Shown here piece after piece: positions 8,667 to 17,408 of a DNA stretch of 64,000 nt. A program made the translations under genes and the position numbers. The notes beneath the pieces are model-generated. The model worked only from the letters and a program-made list of their open reading frames with translations, was not told the DNA's origin and ran no database searches. The stretch's first letter is position 1; each line of letters starts with the position of its first letter. The DNA comes from JBNKHH01 sp050290245 (GTDB lineage: Bacteria > Pseudomonadota > Alphaproteobacteria > Rhodobacterales > Rhodobacteraceae): positions 92,800-156,799 of the forward strand of contig JBNKHH010000064.1 of assembly GCA_050290245.1 (NCBI GenBank), given 5' to 3'.

Positions 8667-10136
8667 ATGGCGCAGGGCGGAATTTGGCTGGGCATTGATC
8701 TTGGCACATCAGGTGTAAAGACAATCATAATGGATCAGGACCAGGCGGTGATTGGCGTGGCGCACGCGCCATTGGATGTCGCGCGGCCCAAACCGGGTTG
8801 GTCGGAGCAAGACCCAGCGGACTGGTGGAACGCCGCCACGGCAACGATCGACGAATTGACGGCCAAATTTCCAGGTGAGTTGTCGCGCGTCAGGGGCATC
8901 GGCCTTTCCGGTCATATGCATGGCGCAACATTGCTGGACAAAAATGACAAAGTGCTCCGTCCCTGCATCCTTTGGAACGATGGACGTTCCAGCGCGGAAT
9001 GTTCTCTCTTGGAGGCACGAGCGGATTTCCGAGGCATTGGCGGCAACCTCGTCATGCCTGGATTTACTGCCCCAAAATTGGAATGGGTCCGCCGCAATGA
9101 ACCCGATATTTTTGAAAAGGTTGCCAAGGTTCTCCTGCCGAAAGACTACCTCCGGCTCTGCCTCACGGGTGAACACCTTTCGGACATGTCGGATAGTGCA
9201 GGAACACTCTGGCTTGATGTGGGGGCACGAAGATGGTCCGCAGACCTACTCGAAGCGACGGGCCTCACCGAAGCACACATGCCGGGCCTCGTAGAAGGAT
9301 CGCAACCCGCAGGCCGACTTCGCCCTGACTTGGCGGCCCGCTGGGGCATCGCCACCCCTCCCGTGATAGCGGGCGGCGGTGGCGACAACGCAGCCTCGGC
9401 AGCGGGAGTGGGCGCGGTCCGCCCTGGGGCTGGCTTTGCGTCTCTGGGAACCTCCGGAGTGCTCTTCGTTTCCACGGATGGGTTCGCTCCGAATACGGCT
9501 CAGGCCGTCCACGCGTTCTGCCACGCAGTTCCCAACGTCTGGCACCAGATGGGAGTTATTCTCTCGGCGACGGATACCCTGAACTGGCTGTCGCGCATGA
9601 CAGGCCGGGAGCCTGCCAGCCTCACAGCAAACATCGATGCCAGTTCTCCGGCAAAAGCTCCGCTCACCTTCTTGCCCTACCTTTCGGGCGAAAGGACGCC
9701 GCACAATGATGCTGGCGCTCGCGGGGCATTGGTCGGCATGAGTCAGGCCACAGAAGTCGAAGACCTTGCCCGGGCAGCGCTCGAAGGTGTCACCTATGCC
9801 TTCGTGGATAGTTTCGATGCTCTGGCTGCCGCTGGCACGCGACCAGACCTTGTCTACGCGATCGGTGGAGGCGCTCGATCTCTGGCCTGGGTGCAGATGA
9901 TCGCCGACGCCTCGGCCACGCCTTTGCACCTCCCGAAAGCAGGAGATTTCGGCGCAGCCTTCGGCGCGGCCAGATTGGGCTATTGCGCATCCGAGGGAAC
10001 AGACCCGCTCGAATTCTGCGCCCCTGCCCCGATTGAAAGGACGATCGAACCGAACATCGGCATGGTAGATTATCATGCCGAGAACCTGGAGCGTTTCCGC
10101 GCCCTTTATCCCGGCACGCGTGGCGCCCTTGAATGA
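8667..10136 (+). CDS. xylB: Xylulokinase-like FGGY carbohydrate kinase
   Basis: The 489-residue protein phosphorylates a ketose, most likely D-xylulose, with ATP. It has the FGGY-family N-terminal phosphate loop (LGIDLGTSGVKTIIMD), the xylulokinase-type segment GLSGHMHGATLLD, PCILWNDGRS, and the C-terminal ATP-binding segment AIGGGARSLAWVQM. The ATG at 8667 follows AAGGGGGGAAAG. A lactonase-like gene lies 116 bases downstream on the same strand. In R. sphaeroides a xylB belongs to the polyol operon; here it is 44 kb from the smo/mtlK cluster, so the two may still act in one pathway. The exact sugar is inferred. Confidence 0.85.
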   Translation: MAQGGIWLGIDLGTSGVKTIIMDQDQAVIGVAHAPLDVARPKPGWSEQDPADWWNAATATIDELTAKFPGELSRVRGIGLSGHMHGATLLDKNDKVLRPCILWNDGRSSAECSLLEARADFRGIGGNLVMPGFTAPKLEWVRRNEPDIFEKVAKVLLPKDYLRLCLTGEHLSDMSDSAGTLWLDVGARRWSADLLEATGLTEAHMPGLVEGSQPAGRLRPDLAARWGIATPPVIAGGGGDNAASAAGVGAVRPGAGFASLGTSGVLFVSTDGFAPNTAQAVHAFCHAVPNVWHQMGVILSATDTLNWLSRMTGREPASLTANIDASSPAKAPLTFLPYLSGERTPHNDAGARGALVGMSQATEVEDLARAALEGVTYAFVDSFDALAAAGTRPDLVYAIGGGARSLAWVQMIADASATPLHLPKAGDFGAAFGAARLGYCASEGTDPLEFCAPAPIERTIEPNIGMVDYHAENLERFRALYPGTRGALE

Positions 10137-10252
10137 AACGCAGTTGTTTCGAAAATCTTTTTCGCAACAATCGTGGCCGGGCCGAATGAAATCTGATCTT
10201 CCCCCTTGGCCGCCTTCAACTCAAAAGCGTTAAACCAAATCGGAGAATTGAA

Positions 10253-11167
10253 ATGCCAGGCGAACACTACGAAATTCATGATCCACGTTTCAAATCCCTG
10301 ATCCACAAGAACGCAAACATCGATCTCTTGTGGGAAGGCGGCCGTTGGTGCGAAGGTCCTGCCTATCTTCCGGCAGGCAAATATCTTGTATGGTCAGACA
10401 TTCCGAATGACCGAACCATGAGATGGGACGAATGCAACGGCAACGTCTCGGTTTTTGAACAGCCATGTCGCAATCAGAATGGACACTCCGTTGATCTGCA
10501 GGGTCGACTGGTCAGTTGTGAGCATCGCGGACGCTGCGTCAGTCGCATTGAACACGATGGTTCGCTGAAGGTGCTTGCCGATACTTTCGAAGGCAAGCGC
10601 TTCAATTCTCCGAACGACGTGGTGGTCAAATCGGACGGCTCTGTCTGGTTCACCGATCCGAGTTACGGCATCGACAGCGAGTATGAAGGTGATCAGTCCC
10701 CGTCCGAAATCGGTGCCCGGAATGTCTATCGGATTGATCCATCGGGTGACGTCTCATGCGTCGTGACGGACATGGTACAACCGAACGGGCTGGCATTCTC
10801 TCCCGATGAAGGCCTGCTGTACATCGCCGACACAGGGCAAACCCATGTCCCGGATTGCACACCCCGTATTCGTGAATACCCGGTATCCGCCGACGGCAAG
10901 TCCGTGGGGGCCGGAAAGGATCTTGTAGAAAGCGATGCCGGACTATTTGACGGATTTCGCGTCGACACGATGGGGAATATCTGGAGTTCTGCGGGAGATG
11001 GCGTCCACTGCTACTCGTCAGATGGCGACCTCTTGGGCAAGATACTTATTGACGAGGTCGTGGCCAATGTGACGTTCGGTGGAGTCAAGCGGAACAGGCT
11101 GTTCATCTGCGCGACAACAACGATGCGTGCGATCTATGTGAACGCAATTGGCAACACACCTGCCTGA
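10253..11167 (+). CDS. SMP-30/gluconolactonase/LRE family protein
   Basis: The 304-residue product fits the six-bladed propeller sugar lactonases that open aldonolactones with a divalent metal. Recognisable segments are RWCEGPAYLPAGKYLVWSDI (the Glu of the EGP motif is a metal ligand), FNSPNDVVVKSDGSVWFTDP (Asn ligand) and PNGLAFSPDEGLLYIADT. No signal peptide is seen, so it should be cytoplasmic. It lies downstream of the xylulokinase, suggesting a role in sugar or sugar-acid catabolism, and a clear terminator follows it. The natural lactone cannot be read from sequence. Confidence 0.85.
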   Translation: MPGEHYEIHDPRFKSLIHKNANIDLLWEGGRWCEGPAYLPAGKYLVWSDIPNDRTMRWDECNGNVSVFEQPCRNQNGHSVDLQGRLVSCEHRGRCVSRIEHDGSLKVLADTFEGKRFNSPNDVVVKSDGSVWFTDPSYGIDSEYEGDQSPSEIGARNVYRIDPSGDVSCVVTDMVQPNGLAFSPDEGLLYIADTGQTHVPDCTPRIREYPVSADGKSVGAGKDLVESDAGLFDGFRVDTMGNIWSSAGDGVHCYSSDGDLLGKILIDEVVANVTFGGVKRNRLFICATTTMRAIYVNAIGNTPA

Positions 11168-11203
11168 ACACCTGCGCCGTACAAGACCGTATCACGGGGA
11201 GAA

Positions 11204-11234
11204 AAGCGCCGCTCATTCGAGCGGCGCTTCTTTT
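11204..11234 (+). terminator. Rho-independent terminator after SMP-30 gene
   Basis: An 11-bp perfect stem (AAGCGCCGCTC with GAGCGGCGCTT, 11204–11214 and 11219–11229) with an ATTC loop is followed by CTTTT. It lies 37 bases after the lactonase stop and should end the xylB–lactonase transcript. Confidence 0.85.
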
Positions 11235-11461
11235 CCAGCGGAGTAAGTGTCTGTTCTGCGTGCTCTTGGCTTGGAGCACAGTCCCGAGAGCGAATATTTC
11301 GTTGGCGCTCCTGAAGACTTTTTTGCTGTGCCAGGTATTACCTGACCATTAGATATTCAGATGTTTGGCAATAAAATGGCGAAACGATGGCGGATTCATG
11401 CCCACCAACATTTTGCATGCGCATACCGTGTCACATCGGGACGCGCATGCTTTGTCACAGG
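11235..11461. other. Intergenic region between the xylB block and pobA, with an inverted repeat
   Basis: This 227-base gap has no credible gene. It contains a perfect 8-bp inverted repeat, GCATGCGC at 11415–11422 and GCGCATGC at 11443–11450, just beyond the pobA stop codon on the minus strand. It could fold at the end of the pobA message but has no T-tract. Confidence 0.35.
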
Positions 11462-12634
11462 TCAGAAGGGCAGGCCAACATAGTTCTCGGCAAGTGATGC
11501 CATGGCATTCTCTGACGACAACAAATAGGCGAGATCCGTCTCCTGCAGTTTGTTGTCATAGGGAATGTTGTCGGGGAAAGTGTGCAGCAAGGTGGTCATC
11601 CACCATGAGAACCGCTGCGCTTTCCAGACGCGCGCCAGAGCCTTTTGCGAGTACTCTTCCAGCCCCGTGTCATCACCTTTCTCATAATGATCGACCATCG
11701 CATGATACAGATAATAGATATCCGAAGCGGCGCTGTTCAATCCACGTGCACCCGTTGGCGGCACAATGTGCGCCGCATCGCCAGCGAGGAACATGTTTCC
11801 ATAGCGCATCGGTTCGGCGACAAAGCTGCGAAGCGGCGCGATCGATTTTTCGATTGACGGCCCCGTGATCAGCCCTTCAGCCACATCAGCCGGCAAGCGC
11901 CGTTTCAATTCAGCCCAGAAATCATCGTCAGACCAATCCTCGACCGTGTCGGTCAGCGGAACCTGGATGTAATAACGGCTAAGGACCTGGCTGCGAAGCG
12001 AGCAAAGTGCAAAGCCACGCTCGTGCTTGGCATAGATGAGCTCCGGCGACACTGGTTTCGTGCGAGACAGAACCCCAAGCCAACCGAACGGATAGACCTT
12101 TTCGTACTCACGAAGAACGTCCTTGGGAATCGACTTGCGGCTCACACCATGGAAACCGTCCGCCCCTATTATGTAGTCACAGTCGATGCGCTTGATCTCG
12201 TCGCCTTCGCGGTAGGTGAGATAGGGTGAGTCAGTCTTGATATCGTGCGGCTGAACATTTTCGGCGTTATGGATGACTTTGCCGCCCATCTTTTCGCGCG
12301 CGTCATAGAGGTCGCGCGTAAGCTCTGTCTGGCCGTACACAACGACCGAGTTTCCGCCAGTGTGTTTGGACAGATCGATGCGGTCTTTCACACCTTCGTG
12401 GGCGATAAAAAATCCTTCATGGATCTCGCCTTCCTTGTCCATGCGCTCTCCGCACTCCGCCTCTCGCATGAGTTCGGCAAAGCCATGCTCGAGAACACCT
12501 GCCCGAATGCGTCCCAAAACGTATTCTCGGCTGTGCTTCTCCAGGACAACGTTGTCGATACCCTTGAGATCCAAGAGCTGCGATAGCAACAATCCCGAGG
12601 GACCGCCTCCAATAATACCAACCTGAACTTTCAT
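11462..12634 (-). CDS. pobA: 4-hydroxybenzoate 3-monooxygenase
   Basis: This FAD flavoprotein hydroxylates 4-hydroxybenzoate to protocatechuate using NAD(P)H and O2. From the ATG at 12634, which has GGAGGAG upstream, the product is 390 residues and keeps the numbering of the well-studied Pseudomonas enzyme: GxGxxG at 9–14, Tyr201, Ser212, Arg214 and Tyr385, the substrate-contacting residues, are all in place, as is the GD motif in MFLAGDAAHIVPPTGARG. The AraC-type pobR gene is divergent 88 bases away and the protocatechuate 4,5-dioxygenase genes lie beyond it, so the next catabolic step is nearby. Confidence 0.97.
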   Translation of the reverse strand: MKVQVGIIGGGPSGLLLSQLLDLKGIDNVVLEKHSREYVLGRIRAGVLEHGFAELMREAECGERMDKEGEIHEGFFIAHEGVKDRIDLSKHTGGNSVVVYGQTELTRDLYDAREKMGGKVIHNAENVQPHDIKTDSPYLTYREGDEIKRIDCDYIIGADGFHGVSRKSIPKDVLREYEKVYPFGWLGVLSRTKPVSPELIYAKHERGFALCSLRSQVLSRYYIQVPLTDTVEDWSDDDFWAELKRRLPADVAEGLITGPSIEKSIAPLRSFVAEPMRYGNMFLAGDAAHIVPPTGARGLNSAASDIYYLYHAMVDHYEKGDDTGLEEYSQKALARVWKAQRFSWWMTTLLHTFPDNIPYDNKLQETDLAYLLSSENAMASLAENYVGLPF

Positions 12635-12722
12635 CGATTTCTCCTCCAAATTTCCGACAATATGCCAAAGCAGCCCGCGCAAAGGAATGGACGGAAGCCC
12701 TTGCTGCTTGTACAATTCGAAC
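12635..12722. promoter_or_regulatory. Divergent pobA/pobR control region
   Basis: The 88 bases between the two start codons must hold the pobA promoter and, by analogy with known pob systems, the PobR binding site. The pobA ribosome-binding site (GGAGGAG on the minus strand, about 12638–12650) is clear. I could not identify a convincing operator or -35/-10 pair by eye. Confidence 0.5.
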
Positions 12723-13592
12723 ATGGATCGGCGCTCGCAAATTAGCCAAATCGAGAACTACAACCTGTTCGGAGAATCCGACGAACTTCCCGACGTGGTT
12801 CATTGCGAAACAATTCAAGCAAGATCTGTTTTGCACAACTGGGAGTTCACGGCACACCGCCATCGACGGCTGCATCAAATTCTTCTTGTGGACACAGGCG
12901 GTGGCGAGGGAACCTTGGATGGAGACAAAATGTCGTTTGGCCACGGCTCTCTGATAAATGTGCCTGCTGGGTGCGTCCATTCGTTCGCATTCAAGCAATT
13001 CACACGCGGGTGGGTCGTAACCCTCGGAGTCGAACTCCTGGACGAGGTTCTGCGGTCCGACGAGGGGCTTGGGGCGATCTTGAGACACCCTGTCGTGGTC
13101 GATAACAACAAGCACCACCGCGAAGTCGTTTCCCAGATCTTCAGCGAGCACGCGGAACGAAATTTTGCACGCGCACATATCCTGAGAGCTCTTTCAGCTC
13201 AACTGTTGGGGCATGTTGCAAGGGCCATCACAAACTTGGATTATTCTGATGCGACCTTTACCGACAATCCATTGCGTGCGCGGTTCGAAAAATCCCTGGA
13301 TGAAAACTTCCATCGGCATTGGTCGGTGGCAGACTACGCGCGCGATCTTTCGGTATCGCCAACCCACCTAACCCGCGTCTTGCGCCAGGCGACCGGACTT
13401 CCGGCCTCACGATTGATAGAAGCCCGGATCGTCAGGGAGGCGCGCCGTCACCTGTTTTTTACCAACCTGAACATTTCACAGATTGCCTACCTTCTGGGAT
13501 ACGAAGACCCGGCCTATTTCAGCCGGGTCTTTTCAAAAGCAACTGGGATTTCACCAAAAAAATTCAGATCGCGCGGCGAGCAAGAGGCCTAG
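12723..13592 (+). CDS. pobR: AraC-family regulator, probable PobR activator of pobA
   Basis: The 289-residue protein has an N-terminal cupin-like sensing domain (around FTAHRHRRLHQILLV and NVPAGCVHSFAF) and a C-terminal AraC/XylS DNA-binding domain (about residues 190–285) with two helix-turn-helix motifs, the second in ISQIAYLLGYEDPAYFSRVF. By position, divergent from pobA, it is the likely 4-hydroxybenzoate-responsive activator; alphaproteobacterial PobR proteins are often AraC type. The ATG at 12723 is the first codon beyond the control region. Its stop overlaps that of the convergent ligB gene in a CTAG sequence. Confidence 0.87.
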   Translation: MDRRSQISQIENYNLFGESDELPDVVHCETIQARSVLHNWEFTAHRHRRLHQILLVDTGGGEGTLDGDKMSFGHGSLINVPAGCVHSFAFKQFTRGWVVTLGVELLDEVLRSDEGLGAILRHPVVVDNNKHHREVVSQIFSEHAERNFARAHILRALSAQLLGHVARAITNLDYSDATFTDNPLRARFEKSLDENFHRHWSVADYARDLSVSPTHLTRVLRQATGLPASRLIEARIVREARRHLFFTNLNISQIAYLLGYEDPAYFSRVFSKATGISPKKFRSRGEQEA

Positions 13593-14434
13593 GCACACTC
13601 CAACATCATCGTACCGGCACCGGTGTTCGAGATCGGGATGTGGTAGTTTTTGTGAAGCGGTGTAACCTCGTCACCGAGCGCTCCGCGCATCATCATCCAC
13701 ATCAAGAACTCGGTACCCTGAGCACCGGCTTTCTCGACAAGCTCCATTCGACTGATTGACGTCAGGGACTCGGGATCGGTCACGATCTTGTCCATGCACA
13801 TCTGGTCAAATTCCTTGTTGATGAAACCTGCACGTTCCCCGTCCAACTGATGGCTCAGGCCGCCGGTCCCCAGCACGACAATCTTGGCGTCGTCCGGAAA
13901 GCTCAGCAGCGCCTTGCGCAGCGCCTTGCCGAAATCCAACGCACGTTTGAGCGTCGGGATCGGGTGTTGAACCGTGTTTGCACTGATCGGCACTGTCCGG
14001 GGCATGTCAGGATTATTCGGCGCACCTGGCCAAAACAACTGCATCGGCACAACAAAGCCATGGTCCACGGCAAGTTCTTGGCACGAGGTGATGTCAAACT
14101 CCTGTTCAACCATGCTTTCGATAATGTGCCAGCTTAGTTCGGGATATCCTGGGAAGGGCGGCAGCTGAGGGATGCCCCAGCCTTCATCCTCGTTGCGGTA
14201 CTCATGCGCCGCACCGATGGCAAAAGTCGGCATCTTGTCGAGGAAAAACCCTAGCCCATGGTCGTTGTAAATGTTGATCGCCACATCCGGCTTGTGGTCT
14301 CCAAGCCATTCACGAATGGGAGGGTAGCCGTCAAAAAACGGTTTCCAATAGGGATCGTCATACAACTCGTTGTGAATGGCATTCCCGACTGCAGGAATGT
14401 GCGAAGTGGTCAGTCCACCGATGATCGTCGCCAT
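13589..14434 (-). CDS. ligB: Protocatechuate 4,5-dioxygenase beta subunit
   Basis: This is the catalytic subunit of the extradiol dioxygenase that opens protocatechuate between C4 and C5 to 4-carboxy-2-hydroxymuconate semialdehyde. The 281-residue product has the Fe(II) ligands His12, His59 and Glu242 and the catalytic His195 (in GTGGLSHQL), matching the LigB/PmdB pattern with almost the same numbering. It follows the alpha-subunit gene with a 3-base gap. Later genes of the 4,5-cleavage pathway (ligC, I, U, J, K) are not in the window. A gallate or other catechol-acid dioxygenase is possible, but the neighbouring pobA favours protocatechuate. Confidence 0.93.
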   Translation of the reverse strand: MATIIGGLTTSHIPAVGNAIHNELYDDPYWKPFFDGYPPIREWLGDHKPDVAINIYNDHGLGFFLDKMPTFAIGAAHEYRNEDEGWGIPQLPPFPGYPELSWHIIESMVEQEFDITSCQELAVDHGFVVPMQLFWPGAPNNPDMPRTVPISANTVQHPIPTLKRALDFGKALRKALLSFPDDAKIVVLGTGGLSHQLDGERAGFINKEFDQMCMDKIVTDPESLTSISRMELVEKAGAQGTEFLMWMMMRGALGDEVTPLHKNYHIPISNTGAGTMMLECA

Positions 14435-14437
14435 GTC

Positions 14438-14797
14438 TCAGTTCCCCGCATCCAGAAGTTTCTGTTTGAATTGCTCGGTGGTCATACCGGTTTGCTGCGC
14501 GCCGACATCCTGAACGCTCAGCTTGTAGATACCGGCGAGTTTGGCGAGGTAGTAAATGTTCCCTCCTGCCTCGATCATGGCAAGGACGTTCTTGTCGCGC
14601 ACAGCCTGCTTTTGTTGGTCGTTCAGGCCAAACTCTTGCATGTAGGCTTCCGGGTCGGCGAGAAACGCCTCGCGCGCCTCGGCGGCATTGAATGAATAAC
14701 ACATCTTGTTCAGGGCATAGCCCTTCATCGCCTGGCGGCCATCGAATATCGTGGTGCCCTCGATCATGGCGTGATGGTCAAATGAATGATGGTCCAC
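14438..14797 (-). CDS. ligA: Protocatechuate 4,5-dioxygenase alpha subunit
   Basis: The 119-residue small subunit caps the active site of LigB. The core from MKGYALNKMCYSFNAAEARE through DPEAYMQEFGLNDQQKQAV is the recognisable LigA domain. The start is a GTG at 14797 with a strong AGGAGG site 4 bases upstream; the leader contains several histidines (DHHSFDHH), which is unusual but short. It is translated just ahead of ligB, forming a two-gene operon divergent from the LysR-type gene, which is its likely regulator. Confidence 0.9.
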   Translation of the reverse strand: MDHHSFDHHAMIEGTTIFDGRQAMKGYALNKMCYSFNAAEAREAFLADPEAYMQEFGLNDQQKQAVRDKNVLAMIEAGGNIYYLAKLAGIYKLSVQDVGAQQTGMTTEQFKQKLLDAGN

Positions 14798-14896
14798 AGC
14801 GCCTCCTCCTCTCCAAAAGACGCCTGATAACGACTCAGGCCAGATGTCATGAAATCGACTTTAGACCCGAGCGCCTGCCAGAGACCATTTTGAAGT

Positions 14897-14925
14897 CTGG
14901 CTAGGCGATTTGAATTTGTTATAAT
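14897..14925 (+). promoter_or_regulatory. Possible promoter of the double-HTH LysR gene
   Basis: A perfect TATAAT at 14920–14925 lies 23 bases before the GTG start. The hexamer 17 bases upstream, CTGGCT at 14897, matches the -35 consensus poorly. The -10 box lies within an AT-rich imperfect inverted repeat (TTGTT and AACAA arms) that could be an autoregulatory LysR site. Confidence 0.4.
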
Positions 14926-14947
14926 ACTCCACAACAATTTCGGGATA

Positions 14948-16177
14948 GTGCCGTTGAATTCGTTTGTTCCCAACATACGCCACCTGATTGCATTCAACGA
15001 AGTCGCCAGGCTGCAAAGGGTTGGCCTTGCTTCCGAGCGCGTTCACCTGTCTCAACCTGCAATTACGCAGGCAATCGCAAAACTTGAGAAAGCTTTCGGG
15101 TCTTCTCTGTTCGATCGTCGTCCCAAAGGAATGTTTCTGACCGAGGTGGGAGCGATCCTGAATGGGCGAACGGAACGGCTCTTACAGCTTTTGCAGCAGG
15201 GCCACGAGTTGGCTCTGAGACGGGCGCCCCGAAGCTCAAATTCGAGAGGACGCAGGGATTTCTACAAGCTGGCAACGCAAGTCCAGCTGCAGGCCCTCGT
15301 CGCTGTCGCGAAAGCAGGTAGTTTCAGTCAGGCAGCGCGTGACCTTGGAGCCAAGCAACCAGCCGTTCACCGCGCGGCACGCGACCTGGAGAGTCTCGCT
15401 TCGATAGAGCTGTTCCAGACGGTCAGGCGGTCCGTGGAGTTGACCCCTTCAGGTGAGGTTTTCACCCACCATGTGCAGTTGGCCGCCGCTGAATGGCGCC
15501 AAGCCCGGTACGAAATCGATGCCTATCTTGGAAAAGACAGCACTCGCATCGTTGTCGGCTCTCTCCCCCTGTCACGGTCGTCCCTCCTTCCGAACGCGAT
15601 TGATAAATTGCTGAGAGCAAGCGGCAAAGGTCTGCAAATCCAATGCATCGAAGCGCCATACCCCAGCCTGCTTCGTGACCTGAGGACCGGCGAAATTGAT
15701 TTTATCATTGGCGCCTTGAGGCACCCCGTTCCATCCGAAGACATCACCCAAGAGCCGCTTTTCTCGGACCAGCTTGCTCTTGTTGCACGCGCGGATCACC
15801 CGCTGCATGGACGGCGGCATCTGACCCTGCAGGACACGGTTTCCTACCCTTGGATCGCTCCGCCAAAGCAGACACCTTCCGGGTCATTTCTGTTCAACAC
15901 CCTGCGCATTCAAGACATGCCCGAGACACCTGTTCGAATCGTATCCAGTTCGATGGTCCTCGTCCGAAACCTGATGCTACGGGGCGACTACATCACGATC
16001 ATGTCGCCCAACCAGTTTGAATTCGAAAGTGATCAGGGGCTTCTCGCTGCTCTTCCTATTCGACTGGAAAATAGCGCCCGCCAAATCGGTTTCGCGTACC
16101 GCAGGGATTGGAAGCCGACTGCCACGCAATCCGTATTTCTGGACTTGATCCGTCAGAACTGCAGCAACGAGCGCTGA
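14948..16177 (+). CDS. LysR-family regulator with two tandem LysR-type DNA-binding domains
   Basis: Ordinary LysR regulators have about 300 residues; this one has 409. The first winged helix-turn-helix spans about residues 9–66 (FNEVARLQRVGLASERVHLS). After a basic Arg/Ser linker a second LysR-type helix-turn-helix lies at about 108–165 (QALVAVAKAGSFSQAARDLG). The effector domain occupies about 180–405. It is divergent from ligAB with 150 bases between, so it probably controls protocatechuate ring cleavage. The start is a GTG with only a weak GGGAT upstream. The family call is firm; the target is inferred from position. Confidence 0.85.
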   Translation: MPLNSFVPNIRHLIAFNEVARLQRVGLASERVHLSQPAITQAIAKLEKAFGSSLFDRRPKGMFLTEVGAILNGRTERLLQLLQQGHELALRRAPRSSNSRGRRDFYKLATQVQLQALVAVAKAGSFSQAARDLGAKQPAVHRAARDLESLASIELFQTVRRSVELTPSGEVFTHHVQLAAAEWRQARYEIDAYLGKDSTRIVVGSLPLSRSSLLPNAIDKLLRASGKGLQIQCIEAPYPSLLRDLRTGEIDFIIGALRHPVPSEDITQEPLFSDQLALVARADHPLHGRRHLTLQDTVSYPWIAPPKQTPSGSFLFNTLRIQDMPETPVRIVSSSMVLVRNLMLRGDYITIMSPNQFEFESDQGLLAALPIRLENSARQIGFAYRRDWKPTATQSVFLDLIRQNCSNER

Positions 16178-16307
16178 CACCGTGCTCCACGCCATGCCCT
16201 CCCGAACTCATGCATCGAAAACAGTCGCGCGCCACGACGCCCGCAGGCATGTTCTGTGCGAAATCCCAAATGCGGACCCGCTGTAGGATGGCCGTAGGTG
16301 CGTTTTC

Positions 16308-17408
16308 TCAATCTTTGCTGGCGCGCGCACCCAGCCCCGGCACCGCACCATAGCTTCGCTGAACTCCTCCGAAGACCGCACCCGGCGCGGGAATGGACAC
16401 TGGACCGTTTGGCGTATCGACCGTGATACGACGCAAGTGCGGATGACCGGAAAGCCCCGCCATATCGTTCAGCGAAGCAAGCCCGATGCCGGCCCCCTCA
16501 AGAAGGCCAATAGCCTCGGGCGCATCGAAACGGGCGAAAGCGTGCGCGACGATACCGTCCGTCTGGTCGCGGTTCTCAACACGCGCCACGTTCGTGGCAA
16601 AACGCGGATCGACCGATAGAGTGGCATCCCCGATAAAGTGTTCGCACAGTGCGCGCCACTCCCGGTCCGACTGGATGGAAATCAGGATTGGTGCTCCGGT
16701 CCGAGGCTGGAACACGCCATAGGGCGCGATCGACGGGTGAGCAAGGCCGACGCGCTTTGGCGTCTTGCCCCCTTCGTGATTCAAAAGCGGGACCGTCAGC
16801 CAGTCTGCCATGACGTCGAACATCGAAACGGATATGTGCGCGCCCTTTCCTGTCCGGCTACGCTGGATCAGCGCCTCAAGAACAGCGGCATATGCGGTTG
16901 CGCCCGTTGCGATATCAACCAGAGAAACACCGACGCGCGACGGTTCGTGCGGCCCGCCGGTGATCGAGCAAAGACCGCTTTCCGCCTGGATCAACAGGTC
17001 ATATGCCTTGCGCCCGGCCAGGGGGCCGTCTTCGCCATAGCCCGTGATCGTGCAGACGATCAGCGCCGGGCAATCCTGTGCAAGACGTTGGGGATCAAAC
17101 CCGAGTCGCGCAAGCGCACCGGGTTTTAGATTTTGGATCAGCACGTCGGCATCCGCTACAAGTTCGGCCAATGCGGCTTTCCCCGCGTCTGAGACGAGAT
17201 CAAGCGTCACGCTTTCCTTGCCGCGATTGAGCCAGACAAAATAACTGGACTGCCCCGCCGCAACATCGTCATAGTCGCGCGCAAAATCGCCTTCGGGCCG
17301 TTCGACCTTGATGACCTCTGCCCCGGCATCGGCCAGCCGCGACGAGGCGAAGGGCGCGGCGACCGCCTGTTCCACCGCAACCACTTTGATCCCCGCCAGA
17401 GGCAACAT
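16308..17408 (-). CDS. CaiB/BaiF family CoA transferase
   Basis: Class III CoA transferases move CoA between an acyl-CoA donor and a free carboxylic acid. The 366-residue product starts MLPLAGIKVVAVEQAVAAPF and has VIKVERPEGDFARDYD (an Asp in this region is the expected acyl-carrying residue is less certain), YGEDGPLAGRKAYDLLIQAE and GISLASLND-like C-terminal features. It starts directly after the stop of the acyl-CoA dehydrogenase gene (TGAATG), so both act in one pathway: activation of an acid as CoA ester and then alpha,beta-oxidation. The substrate is not apparent. Confidence 0.85.
   Translation of the reverse strand: MLPLAGIKVVAVEQAVAAPFASSRLADAGAEVIKVERPEGDFARDYDDVAAGQSSYFVWLNRGKESVTLDLVSDAGKAALAELVADADVLIQNLKPGALARLGFDPQRLAQDCPALIVCTITGYGEDGPLAGRKAYDLLIQAESGLCSITGGPHEPSRVGVSLVDIATGATAYAAVLEALIQRSRTGKGAHISVSMFDVMADWLTVPLLNHEGGKTPKRVGLAHPSIAPYGVFQPRTGAPILISIQSDREWRALCEHFIGDATLSVDPRFATNVARVENRDQTDGIVAHAFARFDAPEAIGLLEGAGIGLASLNDMAGLSGHPHLRRITVDTPNGPVSIPAPGAVFGGVQRSYGAVPGLGARASKD

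Noticed and set aside
11415..11450. Inverted repeat GCATGCGC considered as a mobile-element end
   Set aside because: No transposase, target duplication or matching copy is nearby; it is more likely a transcript-end hairpin.
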